Part shown: positions 7,508 to 16,401 of the stretch, piece by piece
Layout of the letters: every line of letters begins with the position of its first letter
Numbering within the stretch: position 1 is the first letter of the stretch
From: an uncultured Clostridia bacterium
Lineage (GTDB): Bacteria; Bacillota; Clostridia; Christensenellales; Aristaeellaceae
Length of the DNA stretch: 47,398 bases
Assembly (NCBI GenBank): GCA_947596085.1
Contig: CANQEW010000020.1
Span: 1 to 47,398 of the forward strand
Reading direction: 5' to 3'
Notes under the pieces: model-generated
Told to the model about the DNA's origin: nothing
Databases searched by the model: none
What the model saw: only the letters and a program-made list of their open reading frames with translations
Made by a program: the position numbers and the translations under genes

Positions 7508-8434
7508 ATGAATGGGAATCCCACTGCCGCCGCGCCTCGCCGCAAGTCGATGAGCAGGCGGGTCATGGACAACTGGCAGCTCTACCTGCTGCTGTTGATT
7601 CCGGTAATCATCACGGTGATCTACAAGTACATACCGATGTACGGCATCCAGATCGCCTTCCGCGACTTCAAGGCCACGCGCGGCTACGCGGGCAGCGAAT
7701 TCGTGGGTCTCGAGTGGTTCGAGCGGTTCTTCTCTGCGCCCACCTTCGGCCGCATGATGAAGAACACGGTGCTGTTGAGCCTGTACAGCCTGCTCTGGAG
7801 TTTTCCGATCCCGATCGTGCTGAGCCTGTGCATCAACCAGCTCCGCTTCCACCGCTACAAGCGCGTGGTGCAGACGGTGCTCTACGCCCCGCACTTCATC
7901 TCCACGATGGTCATCTGCGGTATGATCCGCATCTTCCTGAGCCCGTCGGGCGGCCTGATCAACCTGCTGCTGGGCTCGCAGGTGGACTTTTTGACCCAGT
8001 CCAATGCCTTCCGCACGATCTACATCGCGTCGGGCATCTGGCAGGACGCGGGCTGGGGCTGCATCATCTATCTGGCGACGCTTTCCAACATCGACACCAC
8101 GCTCTACGAGGCCGCGAAGGTGGACGGAGCGAGCGTGTTCCAGCGCATCATGAACGTGGACGTTCCGGCGCTTCTGCCGATGGCGATTCTGATGTTCATC
8201 ATGAGCGCGGGCTCGCTGATGAACGTGGGATTTGAGAAGGTATGGCTGCTGCAGACCGATCTGAACAAGGCCACGAGCGACGTCATCGCCGTCTACGTGT
8301 ACCAGCAGGGCATCGAGAACGCCAAGTACAGCTACTCGACCGCGGTCGGCCTGTTCAACACGGCGATCAACCTGATCCTCCTGTTCATCGTCAACAAGAT
8401 CTCGTCCAAGGCTTCGGACGTGGACTTCATTTAA
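7508..8434 (+). CDS. carbohydrate ABC transporter permease (LplB/CUT1 type)
   Basis: This is a 308-residue inner-membrane permease with about six membrane segments. The first is WQLYLLLLIPVIITVIYKYIPMYGIQIAF, typical of LplB/YteP-like proteins, and the cytoplasmic coupling loop reads YEAAKVDGASVFQRIMNVDVPALLP (the EAA motif). The start at 7508 is preferred because GAGGAAG lies 8 bases upstream; an in-frame ATG at 7487 and a TTG further up are less well placed. It forms the channel with the next permease and takes solute from the lipoprotein encoded downstream. It is the first gene of the operon behind two LacI-type operators. Confidence 0.9.
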   Translation: MNGNPTAAAPRRKSMSRRVMDNWQLYLLLLIPVIITVIYKYIPMYGIQIAFRDFKATRGYAGSEFVGLEWFERFFSAPTFGRMMKNTVLLSLYSLLWSFPIPIVLSLCINQLRFHRYKRVVQTVLYAPHFISTMVICGMIRIFLSPSGGLINLLLGSQVDFLTQSNAFRTIYIASGIWQDAGWGCIIYLATLSNIDTTLYEAAKVDGASVFQRIMNVDVPALLPMAILMFIMSAGSLMNVGFEKVWLLQTDLNKATSDVIAVYVYQQGIENAKYSYSTAVGLFNTAINLILLFIVNKISSKASDVDFI

Positions 8435-8449
8435 GGGAGGCGCGGCATC

Positions 8450-9340
8450 ATGAATAGCAAGAAACGCGGTCTTTCGGATAAGACGAGCGACATCATCCTC
8501 GTGGTGATCTGCACCATCGTCATGCTGATCGTGGCCTATCCGCTCTACTACGTGCTGGTGGCCTCGTTCTCCAACCCCTACGACGTGTACGCCGGCAAGA
8601 CCTTCCTGCTGCCCAGCCAGTTCACGCTGCAGGGCTACACGGCGGTGTTCGCCGACCCGAACATCCTCTCCGGCTACGTCAACTCCATCAAGTACACGGT
8701 GGTGGGCACCATCTTCTCGGTGGTCATGCTCTACATCACCGCTTACCCGCTGGCCCAGAAGGATTTGCCCGGCCGCAAGTTCTTCAGCATCTTCTTCCTG
8801 ATCACCATGTACTTCGGCGGCGGATTGATCCCCACCTTCCTGGTGGTCAAGGACACGGGCCTGATCGACAGCATGTGGGCGCTGTTCCTGCCCGGCGGCG
8901 TGGCGGTGAGCAACATGATCATCGTGCGCAACTACTTCCAGAACAGCATCCCTCGCGAGCTGATCGAGGCCAGCGAGATCGACGGCTGCTCGAAGCTCCG
9001 GACCTTCGTCAAGATCGTCATTCCGCTTTCCAAGCCGATTCTGGCCGTCATGGTGGTGTTCAGTATGGTGGCCTACTGGAACGACTGGTTCACCGCCCTG
9101 ATCTATCTGACCGCGGAGAAGGCGCCGCTGCCGCTGGTGCTGCGCAACGTGCTGATCCGCTCCTCCGCCAGCGCGAGCCAGGCAGCCACCATCTCCGGCG
9201 GCTACGCGGAACTGCAGAAGCTGACCGAGATGATCAAGTTCTCGTCCATCATCGTGGCCGCCGCGCCGATGCTGATCGTGTACCCCTTCGTGCAGAAGTA
9301 CTTCGAGAAGGGCTTCATGGCCGGCGCGGTCAAGGGCTGA
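8450..9340 (+). CDS. carbohydrate ABC transporter permease (LplC/YtcP type)
   Basis: This is a 296-residue partner permease. It has about six membrane segments (DIILVVICTIVMLIVAYPLYYVLV first) and an EAA loop reading ELIEASEIDGCSKLRTFVKIVIPLSKP. It ends in MAGAVKG, the usual C-terminus of the LplC/YtcP group. GGGAGG precedes the ATG by about 10 bases, and the gene starts 15 bases after the first permease. Together the two permeases make a heterodimer that would be energised by the MsmX-type ATPase at the end of the operon. Confidence 0.92.
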   Translation: MNSKKRGLSDKTSDIILVVICTIVMLIVAYPLYYVLVASFSNPYDVYAGKTFLLPSQFTLQGYTAVFADPNILSGYVNSIKYTVVGTIFSVVMLYITAYPLAQKDLPGRKFFSIFFLITMYFGGGLIPTFLVVKDTGLIDSMWALFLPGGVAVSNMIIVRNYFQNSIPRELIEASEIDGCSKLRTFVKIVIPLSKPILAVMVVFSMVAYWNDWFTALIYLTAEKAPLPLVLRNVLIRSSASASQAATISGGYAELQKLTEMIKFSSIIVAAAPMLIVYPFVQKYFEKGFMAGAVKG

Positions 9341-9356
9341 GAAAGGAGCGATTCGC

Positions 9357-11024
9357 ATGAGAAGGAATACGATAATCAAGATCGCCGGCCTCGCGCTGAT
9401 CCTTGCGCTGACGCTCACCCTGACCGGCTGCGGCAGCAAGTCGCCCAACTACAACGCGGGCCCCGGCACCCTCAACGAGGATACCTCCCAGACCGAGTTT
9501 ACGCTGATGGGCGCGATCTCCGCGCTGTCCCCGGGCTATGAGAACAACGAGGTGCTCAACAAGCTCCAGGAGGAGGCCGGCATCAAGATCAAGTGGAACA
9601 CCATGTCCGACTCCCTGGCCGAGCAGGTGAACATCCGCATCGCCGGCAATATCATGCCGGACGCCTTCATCGGCGTGGGCTTCAGCAATTACGACATTGC
9701 CCGCCACGGCGAGGACGGCGCGTTCATCGACCTGACGCCCTACATCACGCCCGAGATCATGCCCAACCTCTACCAGATCCTCGAGGAGCATCCGAACATT
9801 CGCGCGGCCATCACCATGGACGACGGCTGCATCTACGGTCTCCCCGCGGGCGAGCAGATGGGCACCGGCGGCATCGGCAAGCCGGAGGACTACTCCATCT
9901 ATACGATTCCCCAGTTCAGCATGATCAACAAGGCCTGGCTGGACGAGCTGGGGCTGCCGGTTCCGACGACCCTGGACGAGCTCCACGACGCGCTGGTCGC
10001 GTTCAAGGAGAACGACATGTCCGCCACCTACTACGGCAACGCGCCGGGATCGACGCTGCCCATGTCCACCGGCTTCGACCAGTGGTGCTGGGGCCAGAAC
10101 ATCTTCTACGCGGGCTTCGGTTTCACCAACTGGATCAACGACGTCTGCAACGACCTGACGCTGGACAGCAGCGGCAAGGTGCGCTTCGTCTGCACCGACG
10201 ACAAGTACCGCGAGGCGCTGACCTACTTCCACGACTGGTACGCCGAGGGCCTGATGGACGTGGAGATGTTCAGCCAGAGCGACACCCAGCTGATCTCCAA
10301 ATGCCAGCAGGGCTACGTGGGCGTGTCCACCTGGTGGTACATCGAGGAGCTCATGGGCGAGCACGCGGAAGACTACGTGTTCCTGCCCATCCTCACCGGC
10401 CCGGACGGCACGAAGAACGTGACCGTGCGCACCGGCGGCGGCACCAACAGCGGGCAGCTCTCGATCACCTCCGCCTGCAAGAGCCCGATCAACCTGCTCA
10501 AGTTCTTCGACCTGTGGTATGAGGGCGAGAACGTCATGCAGCTGCAGTACGGCCCCATCGGCATCTACTTCCTGGAGCAGGACGAGGACGGCGTGTGGCT
10601 GTCCATCACCGAAGAGCAGTCCCAGGAGAAGTACGGCAAGGGCGCCGGCGAATTGAAGGGCGAGTACGAGGTCTACGGCCCGAAGCTGATCCTCTCCAAG
10701 TACTACATGGAGAACTTCCGCATGGAGGACCGCGCCATCGAGCGCCTGACCGATCTGTACGACTACTGGATGCCCCAGGTGGACGACACCAGCGTCTATC
10801 CCATCGACTGCGTGTTCACCTCCCGCGAGCTGGATACCATCGACCGCTACAAGACGGACTTCCAGAACGCCGTCTCCGAGCAGGAGGGCCTGTGGATCCG
10901 CGACGGCGGCCCCACCGACGAGGAGTGGCAGAAGTACATCGACCACCTGAACAAGCAGTGCGGCATGCAGGAACTGTTGACGGTGTATCAGGACGCCTAC
11001 GACCGCTACGCGGCCGCGGAATAA
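9357..11024 (+). CDS. sugar-binding lipoprotein of the ABC transporter (LipO-like)
   Basis: This is an extracellular solute-binding protein of 555 residues, the large form that accompanies LplB/LplC permeases. The N-terminus is a lipoprotein signal (MRRNTIIKIAGLALILALTL, then TLTGC with the lipidated Cys at 25). The mature part has binding-protein features such as SDSLAEQVNIRIAGNIMPDAFIG and a Trp- and Tyr-rich centre suited to stacking on sugar rings. It begins 16 bases after the second permease behind AAAGGAG. The substrate is probably sucrose or short fructans, inferred from the GH32 and amylosucrase neighbours rather than from binding residues. Confidence 0.92.
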   Translation: MRRNTIIKIAGLALILALTLTLTGCGSKSPNYNAGPGTLNEDTSQTEFTLMGAISALSPGYENNEVLNKLQEEAGIKIKWNTMSDSLAEQVNIRIAGNIMPDAFIGVGFSNYDIARHGEDGAFIDLTPYITPEIMPNLYQILEEHPNIRAAITMDDGCIYGLPAGEQMGTGGIGKPEDYSIYTIPQFSMINKAWLDELGLPVPTTLDELHDALVAFKENDMSATYYGNAPGSTLPMSTGFDQWCWGQNIFYAGFGFTNWINDVCNDLTLDSSGKVRFVCTDDKYREALTYFHDWYAEGLMDVEMFSQSDTQLISKCQQGYVGVSTWWYIEELMGEHAEDYVFLPILTGPDGTKNVTVRTGGGTNSGQLSITSACKSPINLLKFFDLWYEGENVMQLQYGPIGIYFLEQDEDGVWLSITEEQSQEKYGKGAGELKGEYEVYGPKLILSKYYMENFRMEDRAIERLTDLYDYWMPQVDDTSVYPIDCVFTSRELDTIDRYKTDFQNAVSEQEGLWIRDGGPTDEEWQKYIDHLNKQCGMQELLTVYQDAYDRYAAAE

Positions 11025-11048
11025 AAACAACGACTGGGAGGCTGTCTC

Positions 11049-12539
11049 ATGCTCAGCGAAGAGCTGCGCAAAGCGCGCGAATTTGAGGATCAGTATCTGC
11101 CGTACATCTCGGACGCGGAGCGCCCGGCGTTCCACGTGACCGGCGGCATCGGCTGGATCAACGACCCCAACGGCTTTTCCTGCTACAAAGGCGCATACCA
11201 CCTGTTCTATCAGTACCACCCCTACTCCAATCAGTGGGGCCCGATGCACTGGGGGCACGTCCGAACCAGCGACTTCATCCGCTGGGAGCGGCTGCCGGTG
11301 GCACTCGCGCCCGATACGGAGTACGACCGCAACGGCTGCTTTTCCGGAAGCGCCGTCGAGTTGGACGACGGGCGGCAGCTGCTGATGTACACGGGCGTGC
11401 ACCGCGTGCGCCGCGAGGACGGCGTGATGCAGGAGTTTCAGACCCAGTGCGTCGCCGTGGGCGACGGCGTGGACTATGAGAAGTACGAGGGGAACCCGGT
11501 GCTCACCGGAAGGAATCTGCCCGAGGGATTCAGCGCGCTGGACTTCCGCGACCCCAAGATATGGCGGGAGGCGGACGGGAGCTTCCGCGCGGTGGTGGGC
11601 AACCGCACTGACGATGGCAGCGGCGCGATCCTCCTCTTCGAGAGCGGAGACGGCTTCCATTGGCACTATTCGACCATCATTGACCGCTGCCACAACGAGT
11701 ACGGCCGCATGTGGGAGTGTCCGGACTTCTTCCCGCTGGACGGGAAGCAGGCGCTGCTGACCAGTCCGCAGGAGATGGCGGCGCTGGGACTGGAGTTTCA
11801 CGCCGGCTACGGCTCCATCTGCCTGACCGGCGAATGGGATTCCGAGGCGCGAAAGTTCACCCGCGAGCGCGTGCAGTCCATCGACTACGGCATCGACTTC
11901 TACGCCCCGCAGACGCTTCTGACCCCCGACGGCCGGCGCGTGATGATCGCCTGGATGCAGAGCTGGTCGAACGCGCACTGCCAGCCCCAGAACGCGCGCT
12001 ACTTTGGCGAGATGACGCTGCCGCGCGAGCTCAGCCTCCGCAATGGGCGGCTCGTTCAGAACCCCGTGCGGGAGCTGGCGAACTACCACGGCCACCGCGT
12101 CGCCTACGAGGGCGTGCTGGTGAATCGGGAGACGAACATGCCCGGCGTGAGCGGGCGCATACTGGACATGACGGTCACGGTGCGGCCCGCGGGAACGATG
12201 TATCAGTGGTTCAAGCTGAACGTGGCCAAGGACGGCGAGTTCGCCACCACCATCCGCTACAAGCCCGTGTGCAACACGGTGCGCGTGGACCGCAGCCGCT
12301 GCGGCATCCGCCACGACGTGGTGCACGTGCGCGATTTCCTCGTTCGCCCGCGCGGCGGCGAAATCAAGCTGCGCGTGGTGATGGATCGCTGCAGCCTGGA
12401 GCTGTTTGTCAACGACGGTGAGCAGGCGGCCACCTTCATCGTCTACACGCCGGAGTCCGCCGAATCCATCAGCTTCGAGGCCGAGGGCAGCGTGCTGGTG
12501 GACGTGGAGAAGTACGATTTGGATTTTGACCGAGTCTGA
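11049..12539 (+). CDS. GH32 beta-fructosidase (sucrose/sucrose-6-phosphate hydrolase type)
   Basis: This is a 496-residue glycoside hydrolase family 32 enzyme that cleaves terminal beta-fructosyl units. All three catalytic signatures are present: WINDPNG with nucleophile D39, FRDPK with transition-state D168, and WECPDFF with acid/base E223. A C-terminal beta-sandwich contains LRVVMDRCSLELFVNDGEQAAT. There is no signal peptide, so it works on imported sugar. The uptake system is ABC and not PTS, so the substrate is more likely free sucrose or fructo-oligosaccharide than sucrose-6-phosphate. It lies between the binding protein and the ATPase and has a GGGAGG ribosome site. Confidence 0.93.
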   Translation: MLSEELRKAREFEDQYLPYISDAERPAFHVTGGIGWINDPNGFSCYKGAYHLFYQYHPYSNQWGPMHWGHVRTSDFIRWERLPVALAPDTEYDRNGCFSGSAVELDDGRQLLMYTGVHRVRREDGVMQEFQTQCVAVGDGVDYEKYEGNPVLTGRNLPEGFSALDFRDPKIWREADGSFRAVVGNRTDDGSGAILLFESGDGFHWHYSTIIDRCHNEYGRMWECPDFFPLDGKQALLTSPQEMAALGLEFHAGYGSICLTGEWDSEARKFTRERVQSIDYGIDFYAPQTLLTPDGRRVMIAWMQSWSNAHCQPQNARYFGEMTLPRELSLRNGRLVQNPVRELANYHGHRVAYEGVLVNRETNMPGVSGRILDMTVTVRPAGTMYQWFKLNVAKDGEFATTIRYKPVCNTVRVDRSRCGIRHDVVHVRDFLVRPRGGEIKLRVVMDRCSLELFVNDGEQAATFIVYTPESAESISFEAEGSVLVDVEKYDLDFDRV

Positions 12540-12555
12540 GAGGGAGGATATCGAA

Positions 12556-13710
12556 ATGTCCGAAGTGATTCTGAAGGGCTTAAAGAAAGTGTACGACAAC
12601 AAGGTAACGGCGGTACACGATGTGAACCTGCACATCGCGGACAAGGAGTTCATCGTGCTGGTCGGGCCTTCCGGTTGCGGAAAGTCGACGACGCTGCGCA
12701 TGGTGGCCGGCCTGGAGGAGATCTCCGAGGGCGAGCTGTACATCGACGGCAAGCTGTGCAACGACGTGGAGCCGAAGGATCGCGACATCGCGATGGTCTT
12801 CCAGAGCTACGCGCTGTATCCGCACATGACGGTGTACGAGAACATGGCGTTCGCGCTGAAGCTGAAGAAGGTGCCGAAGGATCAGATCGACAAGAAGGTG
12901 CGCGAGGTCGCGCAGATCTTGGACATCACGCAGTACCTGGAGCGCCGACCGAAGGCGTTGTCCGGCGGCCAGCGCCAGCGCGTGGCGATCGGACGCGCGA
13001 TGGTGCGCGACCCGAAGGTGTTCCTGATGGACGAACCTCTGTCGAACCTGGACGCGAAGCTGCGCAACCAGATGCGCGCGGAGATCATCAAGCTGCGCCA
13101 GAGGATCAACACGACGTTCATGTACGTTACGCATGACCAGACCGAGGCAATGACCCTGGGCGATCGAATCGTGATCATGAAGGACGGCTACGTGAATCAG
13201 ATCGGGGCGCCGCAGGATCTGTTCAACAAGCCGGTGAACCTGTTTGTGGCGGGCTTCATCGGGATGCCGGTGATGAACTTCTTCTACAATTCGAAGTTGC
13301 TGCAGGAAGGCGGGAAGTACTACGCGGAGATCAAGGGCGTGAAGTTTGAGCTGAGCGAGTTCCAGCAGAAGGCGCTGAGCGCGAACGGGCAGAAGCCGTG
13401 CGAGATCGTCGCGGGTATCCGGCCGAACTACCTGAGCGTGGGCAGCGGCGATTTGAAGGCGAAGATCGAGGTCAACGAGATGATGGGCGCGGAAGTGCAT
13501 CTGCACGCGAACTGCCAGGGCGATGAAGTGGTCATGGTCATTCCGACCGTGGGCTTGAAGGTAGACGTGTCGCAGGGCGCGGAAGTGAGCTTCAACACGA
13601 AGCCGGAGCTGATTCAGCTGTTCGACAAGGAGAGCGGCAACAATCTGATCTGGTATGACGAGGTGTCCGCCAGGGAGAATCATCCGGTGAGCAAGTGTTA
13701 CAAGTTTTGA
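12556..13710 (+). CDS. ABC transporter ATPase, MsmX/UgpC type
   Basis: This is a 384-residue sugar-import ATPase. It shows Walker A GPSGCGKST (37-45), Q-loop FQSYALYPHMTVYENM, signature LSGGQ (135-139), Walker B VFLMDEPLSNLD (155-166) and the switch His in THDQTEAM. A C-terminal regulatory TOBE/OB domain follows from about residue 240 (VNLFVAGFIGMPVMNFF). GGGAGG precedes the ATG. Many LplBC systems rely on a distant shared MsmX, so having the ATPase in the operon is notable. Multitask use with other sugar transporters is possible. Confidence 0.95.
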   Translation: MSEVILKGLKKVYDNKVTAVHDVNLHIADKEFIVLVGPSGCGKSTTLRMVAGLEEISEGELYIDGKLCNDVEPKDRDIAMVFQSYALYPHMTVYENMAFALKLKKVPKDQIDKKVREVAQILDITQYLERRPKALSGGQRQRVAIGRAMVRDPKVFLMDEPLSNLDAKLRNQMRAEIIKLRQRINTTFMYVTHDQTEAMTLGDRIVIMKDGYVNQIGAPQDLFNKPVNLFVAGFIGMPVMNFFYNSKLLQEGGKYYAEIKGVKFELSEFQQKALSANGQKPCEIVAGIRPNYLSVGSGDLKAKIEVNEMMGAEVHLHANCQGDEVVMVIPTVGLKVDVSQGAEVSFNTKPELIQLFDKESGNNLIWYDEVSARENHPVSKCYKF

Positions 13711-13730
13711 TTTGAGTCATTCATAATGGG

Positions 13731-13757
13731 GACGCCGCCCTGGATTGGGGCGGCGTC
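13731..13757 (+). terminator. terminator of the ABC/GH32 operon
   Basis: GACGCCGCCC (13731-13740) pairs perfectly with GGGCGGCGTC (13748-13757) around a 7-base loop, 20 bases after the ATPase stop. The U-tract is weak (TGCTTGT). Confidence 0.6.
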
Positions 13758-13814
13758 TGCTTGTCATGGTTGGCGGATGCGTGTATGAGCGTTGAGCGGA
13801 GGGTTCGGTTGCTG

Positions 13815-14002
13815 TTTTGATTTGGGAAGCGTTGCTTCCCAAATCAAAAAGCGCTCCGGCGGCCCGCGCTTGATGGTGGCGAGGGTTGGTTCGAATGATC
13901 GGGATGGGATTCGGGCGCGGGCCGCTGGGGGTGCGGAGGACGGGGTTACGGGGGTTACGCTGGGCGCCGCCCAGACCTGCTTAAGGGCCTGAGGCCCTTA
14001 AG
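13815..14002 (+). repeat. structured intergenic repeat, copy A
   Basis: The ends are hairpins: a 16-bp stem at 13815-13830/13834-13849 and a 10-bp stem at 13980-13989/13993-14002. Between them lie three blocks shared with copy B (22861-23031, opposite strand): 13856-13873 (contains GGCGGCCCGCGCTTGA), 13915-13925 (GCGCGGGCCGC) and 13951-13973 (22 of 23 bases shared; starts GGGGTTACGCTGGGCGC). The stem sequences differ from copy B but pairing is preserved. No convincing ORF or ribosome site is seen inside. It fills the gap between the ABC operon and the flavin reductase gene. Confidence 0.8.
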
Positions 14003-14024
14003 AACCCCCTCTTTTGGAGAAACG

Positions 14025-14049
14025 AATGCCGCCCTGGGTGGGCGGCATT
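14025..14049. terminator. terminator between copy A and the flavin reductase gene
   Basis: AATGCCGCCC (14025-14034) pairs with GGGCGGCATT (14040-14049). It lies 14 bases after the minus-strand stop at 14063. The T-run is clearer on the plus strand (TTTTC), so it may work in both directions. Confidence 0.65.
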
Positions 14050-14062
14050 TTCATCTTATCCG

Positions 14063-14566
14063 TCAGTCCGTTGTATAGCACTTCAGGATTTCCCCGAAAA
14101 ACATCGTATGGAAGTCGCCGGCGTTATACACGCTGGAAATCAGCACCGGGTCCATGCGGTCGGGGGTCATGGCCTGGGTCAGCAGCGTGCGGCACTCGAA
14201 GTGGAGGCCGCATTCGGCCACGATGGGCGCTTTGACCGTCAGCGCCGGAACCGCGGTCAGGCCGTGACCGTCGAACTTATCCAGATCGCGGCCGGACTTC
14301 GTTCCCGCGAAGGCCAATTCCGCCTTGAGGGGATTCTTGGTGGGCACGCTCACGGTGAACTCGCCCGCCGCCTGAATGAGCCCATAGGTGTGGCGCTGCG
14401 GCCGCACCATCACCATGAATACCGGTTTGCCCCAGACGCAGCCGATGCCGCCCCAGCCGATGGTCATGGTATTGGGCCGCTCGCCCGCGACGGTCAGGAA
14501 CACGCCGCCGTTCTGCAGATGCTCCGTCGTGGTTTGGATGACGTCCAGACAGTTGATCTCCTTCAT
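14063..14566 (-). CDS. flavin reductase-like domain protein
   Basis: This is a 167-residue flavin reductase-like (FMN-binding split barrel) protein. Motifs include NTMTIGWGGIGCVWGKPVFMV, VRPQRHTYGLI and FTVSVPTKNPLKAELAFAGTKSGRD, which in relatives bind FMN near the barrel entrance. It likely reduces flavin with NAD(P)H or serves as a flavoprotein of unknown substrate. GGAGGTG lies about 9 bases before the ATG. It follows the DUF1846 gene by 38 bases in the same direction and probably shares its transcript. Confidence 0.88.
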   Translation of the reverse strand: MKEINCLDVIQTTTEHLQNGGVFLTVAGERPNTMTIGWGGIGCVWGKPVFMVMVRPQRHTYGLIQAAGEFTVSVPTKNPLKAELAFAGTKSGRDLDKFDGHGLTAVPALTVKAPIVAECGLHFECRTLLTQAMTPDRMDPVLISSVYNAGDFHTMFFGEILKCYTTD

Positions 14567-14604
14567 GATTGAAACACCTCCGGAATGTTATATGTGAAAC
14601 AGAA

Positions 14605-16089
14605 CTATTTATGATACAGTTTATTGGTCTGGTAGATCGGGTCGAATGTCACGTTCATTCCCAGCCGCTTGAAGGAGTCCTCGTCGGCCTGGGAGAGGAT
14701 CACGCTGGAGTGGGCCTCGCAGCCGTCGAGCTTCGCGAGCTGCCGGATGGCCGCTGCGGCGCTGGGCGCGGTGGCCGCGCAGATCGCCAGGGCGATCAGC
14801 AGCTCGTTGATGTGCAGCCGGGGGTTGCGGTTGCGCAGGTGGTTGACCTTCAGGTTCTGGATGGGTTCGATGACGGTGGGGGAGATCAGGTCGATCGCGT
14901 CCGGGATGCCGGCCAGCGCCTTCAGCGCGTTCAAAAGCGCCGCCGAGGACGCGCCCAGCAGGTTCGAGGTCTTGCCGGTCACGATCCTCCCGTCGCCCAG
15001 CTCGATGGCCGTCGCCGGTTCGCCGGTGGCGTCGGCCACGGCCCGCGCGGGCTGCACCGGCGGCCGCTGCTCAGGCGAGATGTTGAGCGAGCGCATCAGC
15101 AGTTCCTGCTTCTGCACCTCGGCCGGCTCCGCGAAACCCTCGCGCAGCAGCCGCGCGCTCTTGAAGTAGCGGCGGATGATTTCGGCCTTCGACGCGTCGC
15201 GGCATGCCTCGTCGTCCACGATGGCGAAGCCGGCCATGTTCACGCCCATGTCAGTCGGGCTCTTGTAGGGGCTTTCGCTGTAGATGCGCTCGAACATCGC
15301 CTGCAGCACCGGGAAGGTCTCGATGTCGCGGTTATAGTTGACGGTGGTGACGCCGTACGCCTCCAGGTGGAAGGGGTCGATCATGTTCACGTCGTTCAGA
15401 TCGGCGGTGGCGGCCTCGTAGGCCAGGTTCACCGGATGCTTGAGCGGCAGGTTCCAGATGGGGAAGGTCTCGAATTTCGCGTAGCCCGCCTGCACGCCGT
15501 GCTGGTGCTCGTGGTAGAGCTGGGAGAGGCAGGTGGCCATCTTGCCGCTGCCCGGGCCGGGCGCGGTGACGACGACCAGCGAGTGGGTGGTGGGAATGTA
15601 GTCGTTGCGACCGTAGCCGTTGGGGCTGACGATGCCGGCGATGTTGCCCGGATAGTCCGGGATGCGGTACAGGCGGTACACCGGCAGGCCCAGCTTCTTC
15701 ATGCGCGCCTCGAATACCTCCGCCGAGGGCTGACCCGTGTACTGCGTCAGCGCGATGCTGCCCACGTAGAGCCCGCTCTCCCGGAACGCGTCCACCAGCC
15801 GGATCACGTCCACGTCGTAGGTGATGTCCAGGTCGCCGCGCTTCTTGTTCTTTTCGATGTCGTTGGCGTTGATGGCGATCACGATCTCCGCCTGATCCCG
15901 GAGCTCCATCAGCATCTTCAGCTTGTTGTCTGGCGCGAAGCCCGGCAGCACGCGCGACGCGTGGTAGTCGTCGAAGAGCTTGCCGCCGAATTCCAGATAC
16001 AGCTTGCCGCCGAACTGGGCGATGCGCTCGCGGATCTTCTCCGATTGAAGCTGGATGTACTTGCGGCTGTCGAAACCGATCTTCTGCAT
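14605..16089 (-). CDS. DUF1846 family protein
   Basis: This is a 494-residue protein of the DUF1846 family, widespread in Firmicutes and biochemically undefined. The start MQKIGFDSRKYIQLQSEKIR and the internal TAPGPGSGKMATCLSQLYHE (P-loop-like glycine/lysine segment) and DVNMIDPFHLEAYG stretches are typical, and the length is normal. Of two close ATGs, the one at 16087-16089 is 6 bases from GGAGG and is chosen over the one that abuts it. A good minus-strand promoter lies upstream (16163-16191). A nucleotide-dependent role is suggested by the glycine-rich motif only. Confidence 0.9.
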   Translation of the reverse strand: MQKIGFDSRKYIQLQSEKIRERIAQFGGKLYLEFGGKLFDDYHASRVLPGFAPDNKLKMLMELRDQAEIVIAINANDIEKNKKRGDLDITYDVDVIRLVDAFRESGLYVGSIALTQYTGQPSAEVFEARMKKLGLPVYRLYRIPDYPGNIAGIVSPNGYGRNDYIPTTHSLVVVTAPGPGSGKMATCLSQLYHEHQHGVQAGYAKFETFPIWNLPLKHPVNLAYEAATADLNDVNMIDPFHLEAYGVTTVNYNRDIETFPVLQAMFERIYSESPYKSPTDMGVNMAGFAIVDDEACRDASKAEIIRRYFKSARLLREGFAEPAEVQKQELLMRSLNISPEQRPPVQPARAVADATGEPATAIELGDGRIVTGKTSNLLGASSAALLNALKALAGIPDAIDLISPTVIEPIQNLKVNHLRNRNPRLHINELLIALAICAATAPSAAAAIRQLAKLDGCEAHSSVILSQADEDSFKRLGMNVTFDPIYQTNKLYHK

Positions 16090-16162
16090 ACTCATCCTCC
16101 GTAACAATGAAAAGCGGGCGTCCTCCGAGGTGTGGGGGAAGCCCGTCTTATGTGCCCTCTCC

Positions 16163-16191
16163 AATATAGCATATTCGGGGATAAAAGGCAA
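16163..16191 (-). promoter_or_regulatory. promoter of the DUF1846/flavin reductase unit
   Basis: On the minus strand, TTGCCT (16191-16186) and TATATT (16168-16163) have 17-base spacing. They lie about 74 bases upstream of the DUF1846 start. The rest of the 16192-16401 gap shows GC-rich imperfect inverted repeats but no gene or clear terminator. Confidence 0.65.
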
Positions 16192-16401
16192 ACGAAGCTT
16201 GGGTAAAACTTTCCAAAATAATATAGGTGGCTGCCTGTGGGAAGCGTTCGCATTCGCCTTGATTGCGCGGGAAGGGGGCGAAGGTTCAGCCGGGAAGCGA
16301 AAATTGTCCGCGGCGGAGATATCGAGGGAACGCGCGGAAAGCGCGAAGCGGCGCATGGATAAACCGCGCGCCGCCTGTCTTGCGCTGCGATGAGCGCCGC
16401 T

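Noticed and set aside
9330-12788. Very long open frame antisense to the binding protein and GH32 genes (about 1150 codons)
   Set aside because: It is a third-codon GC-bias shadow: low-complexity Ala/Arg/His/Val composition, no ribosome site or domain, and the opposite strand has well-supported genes.
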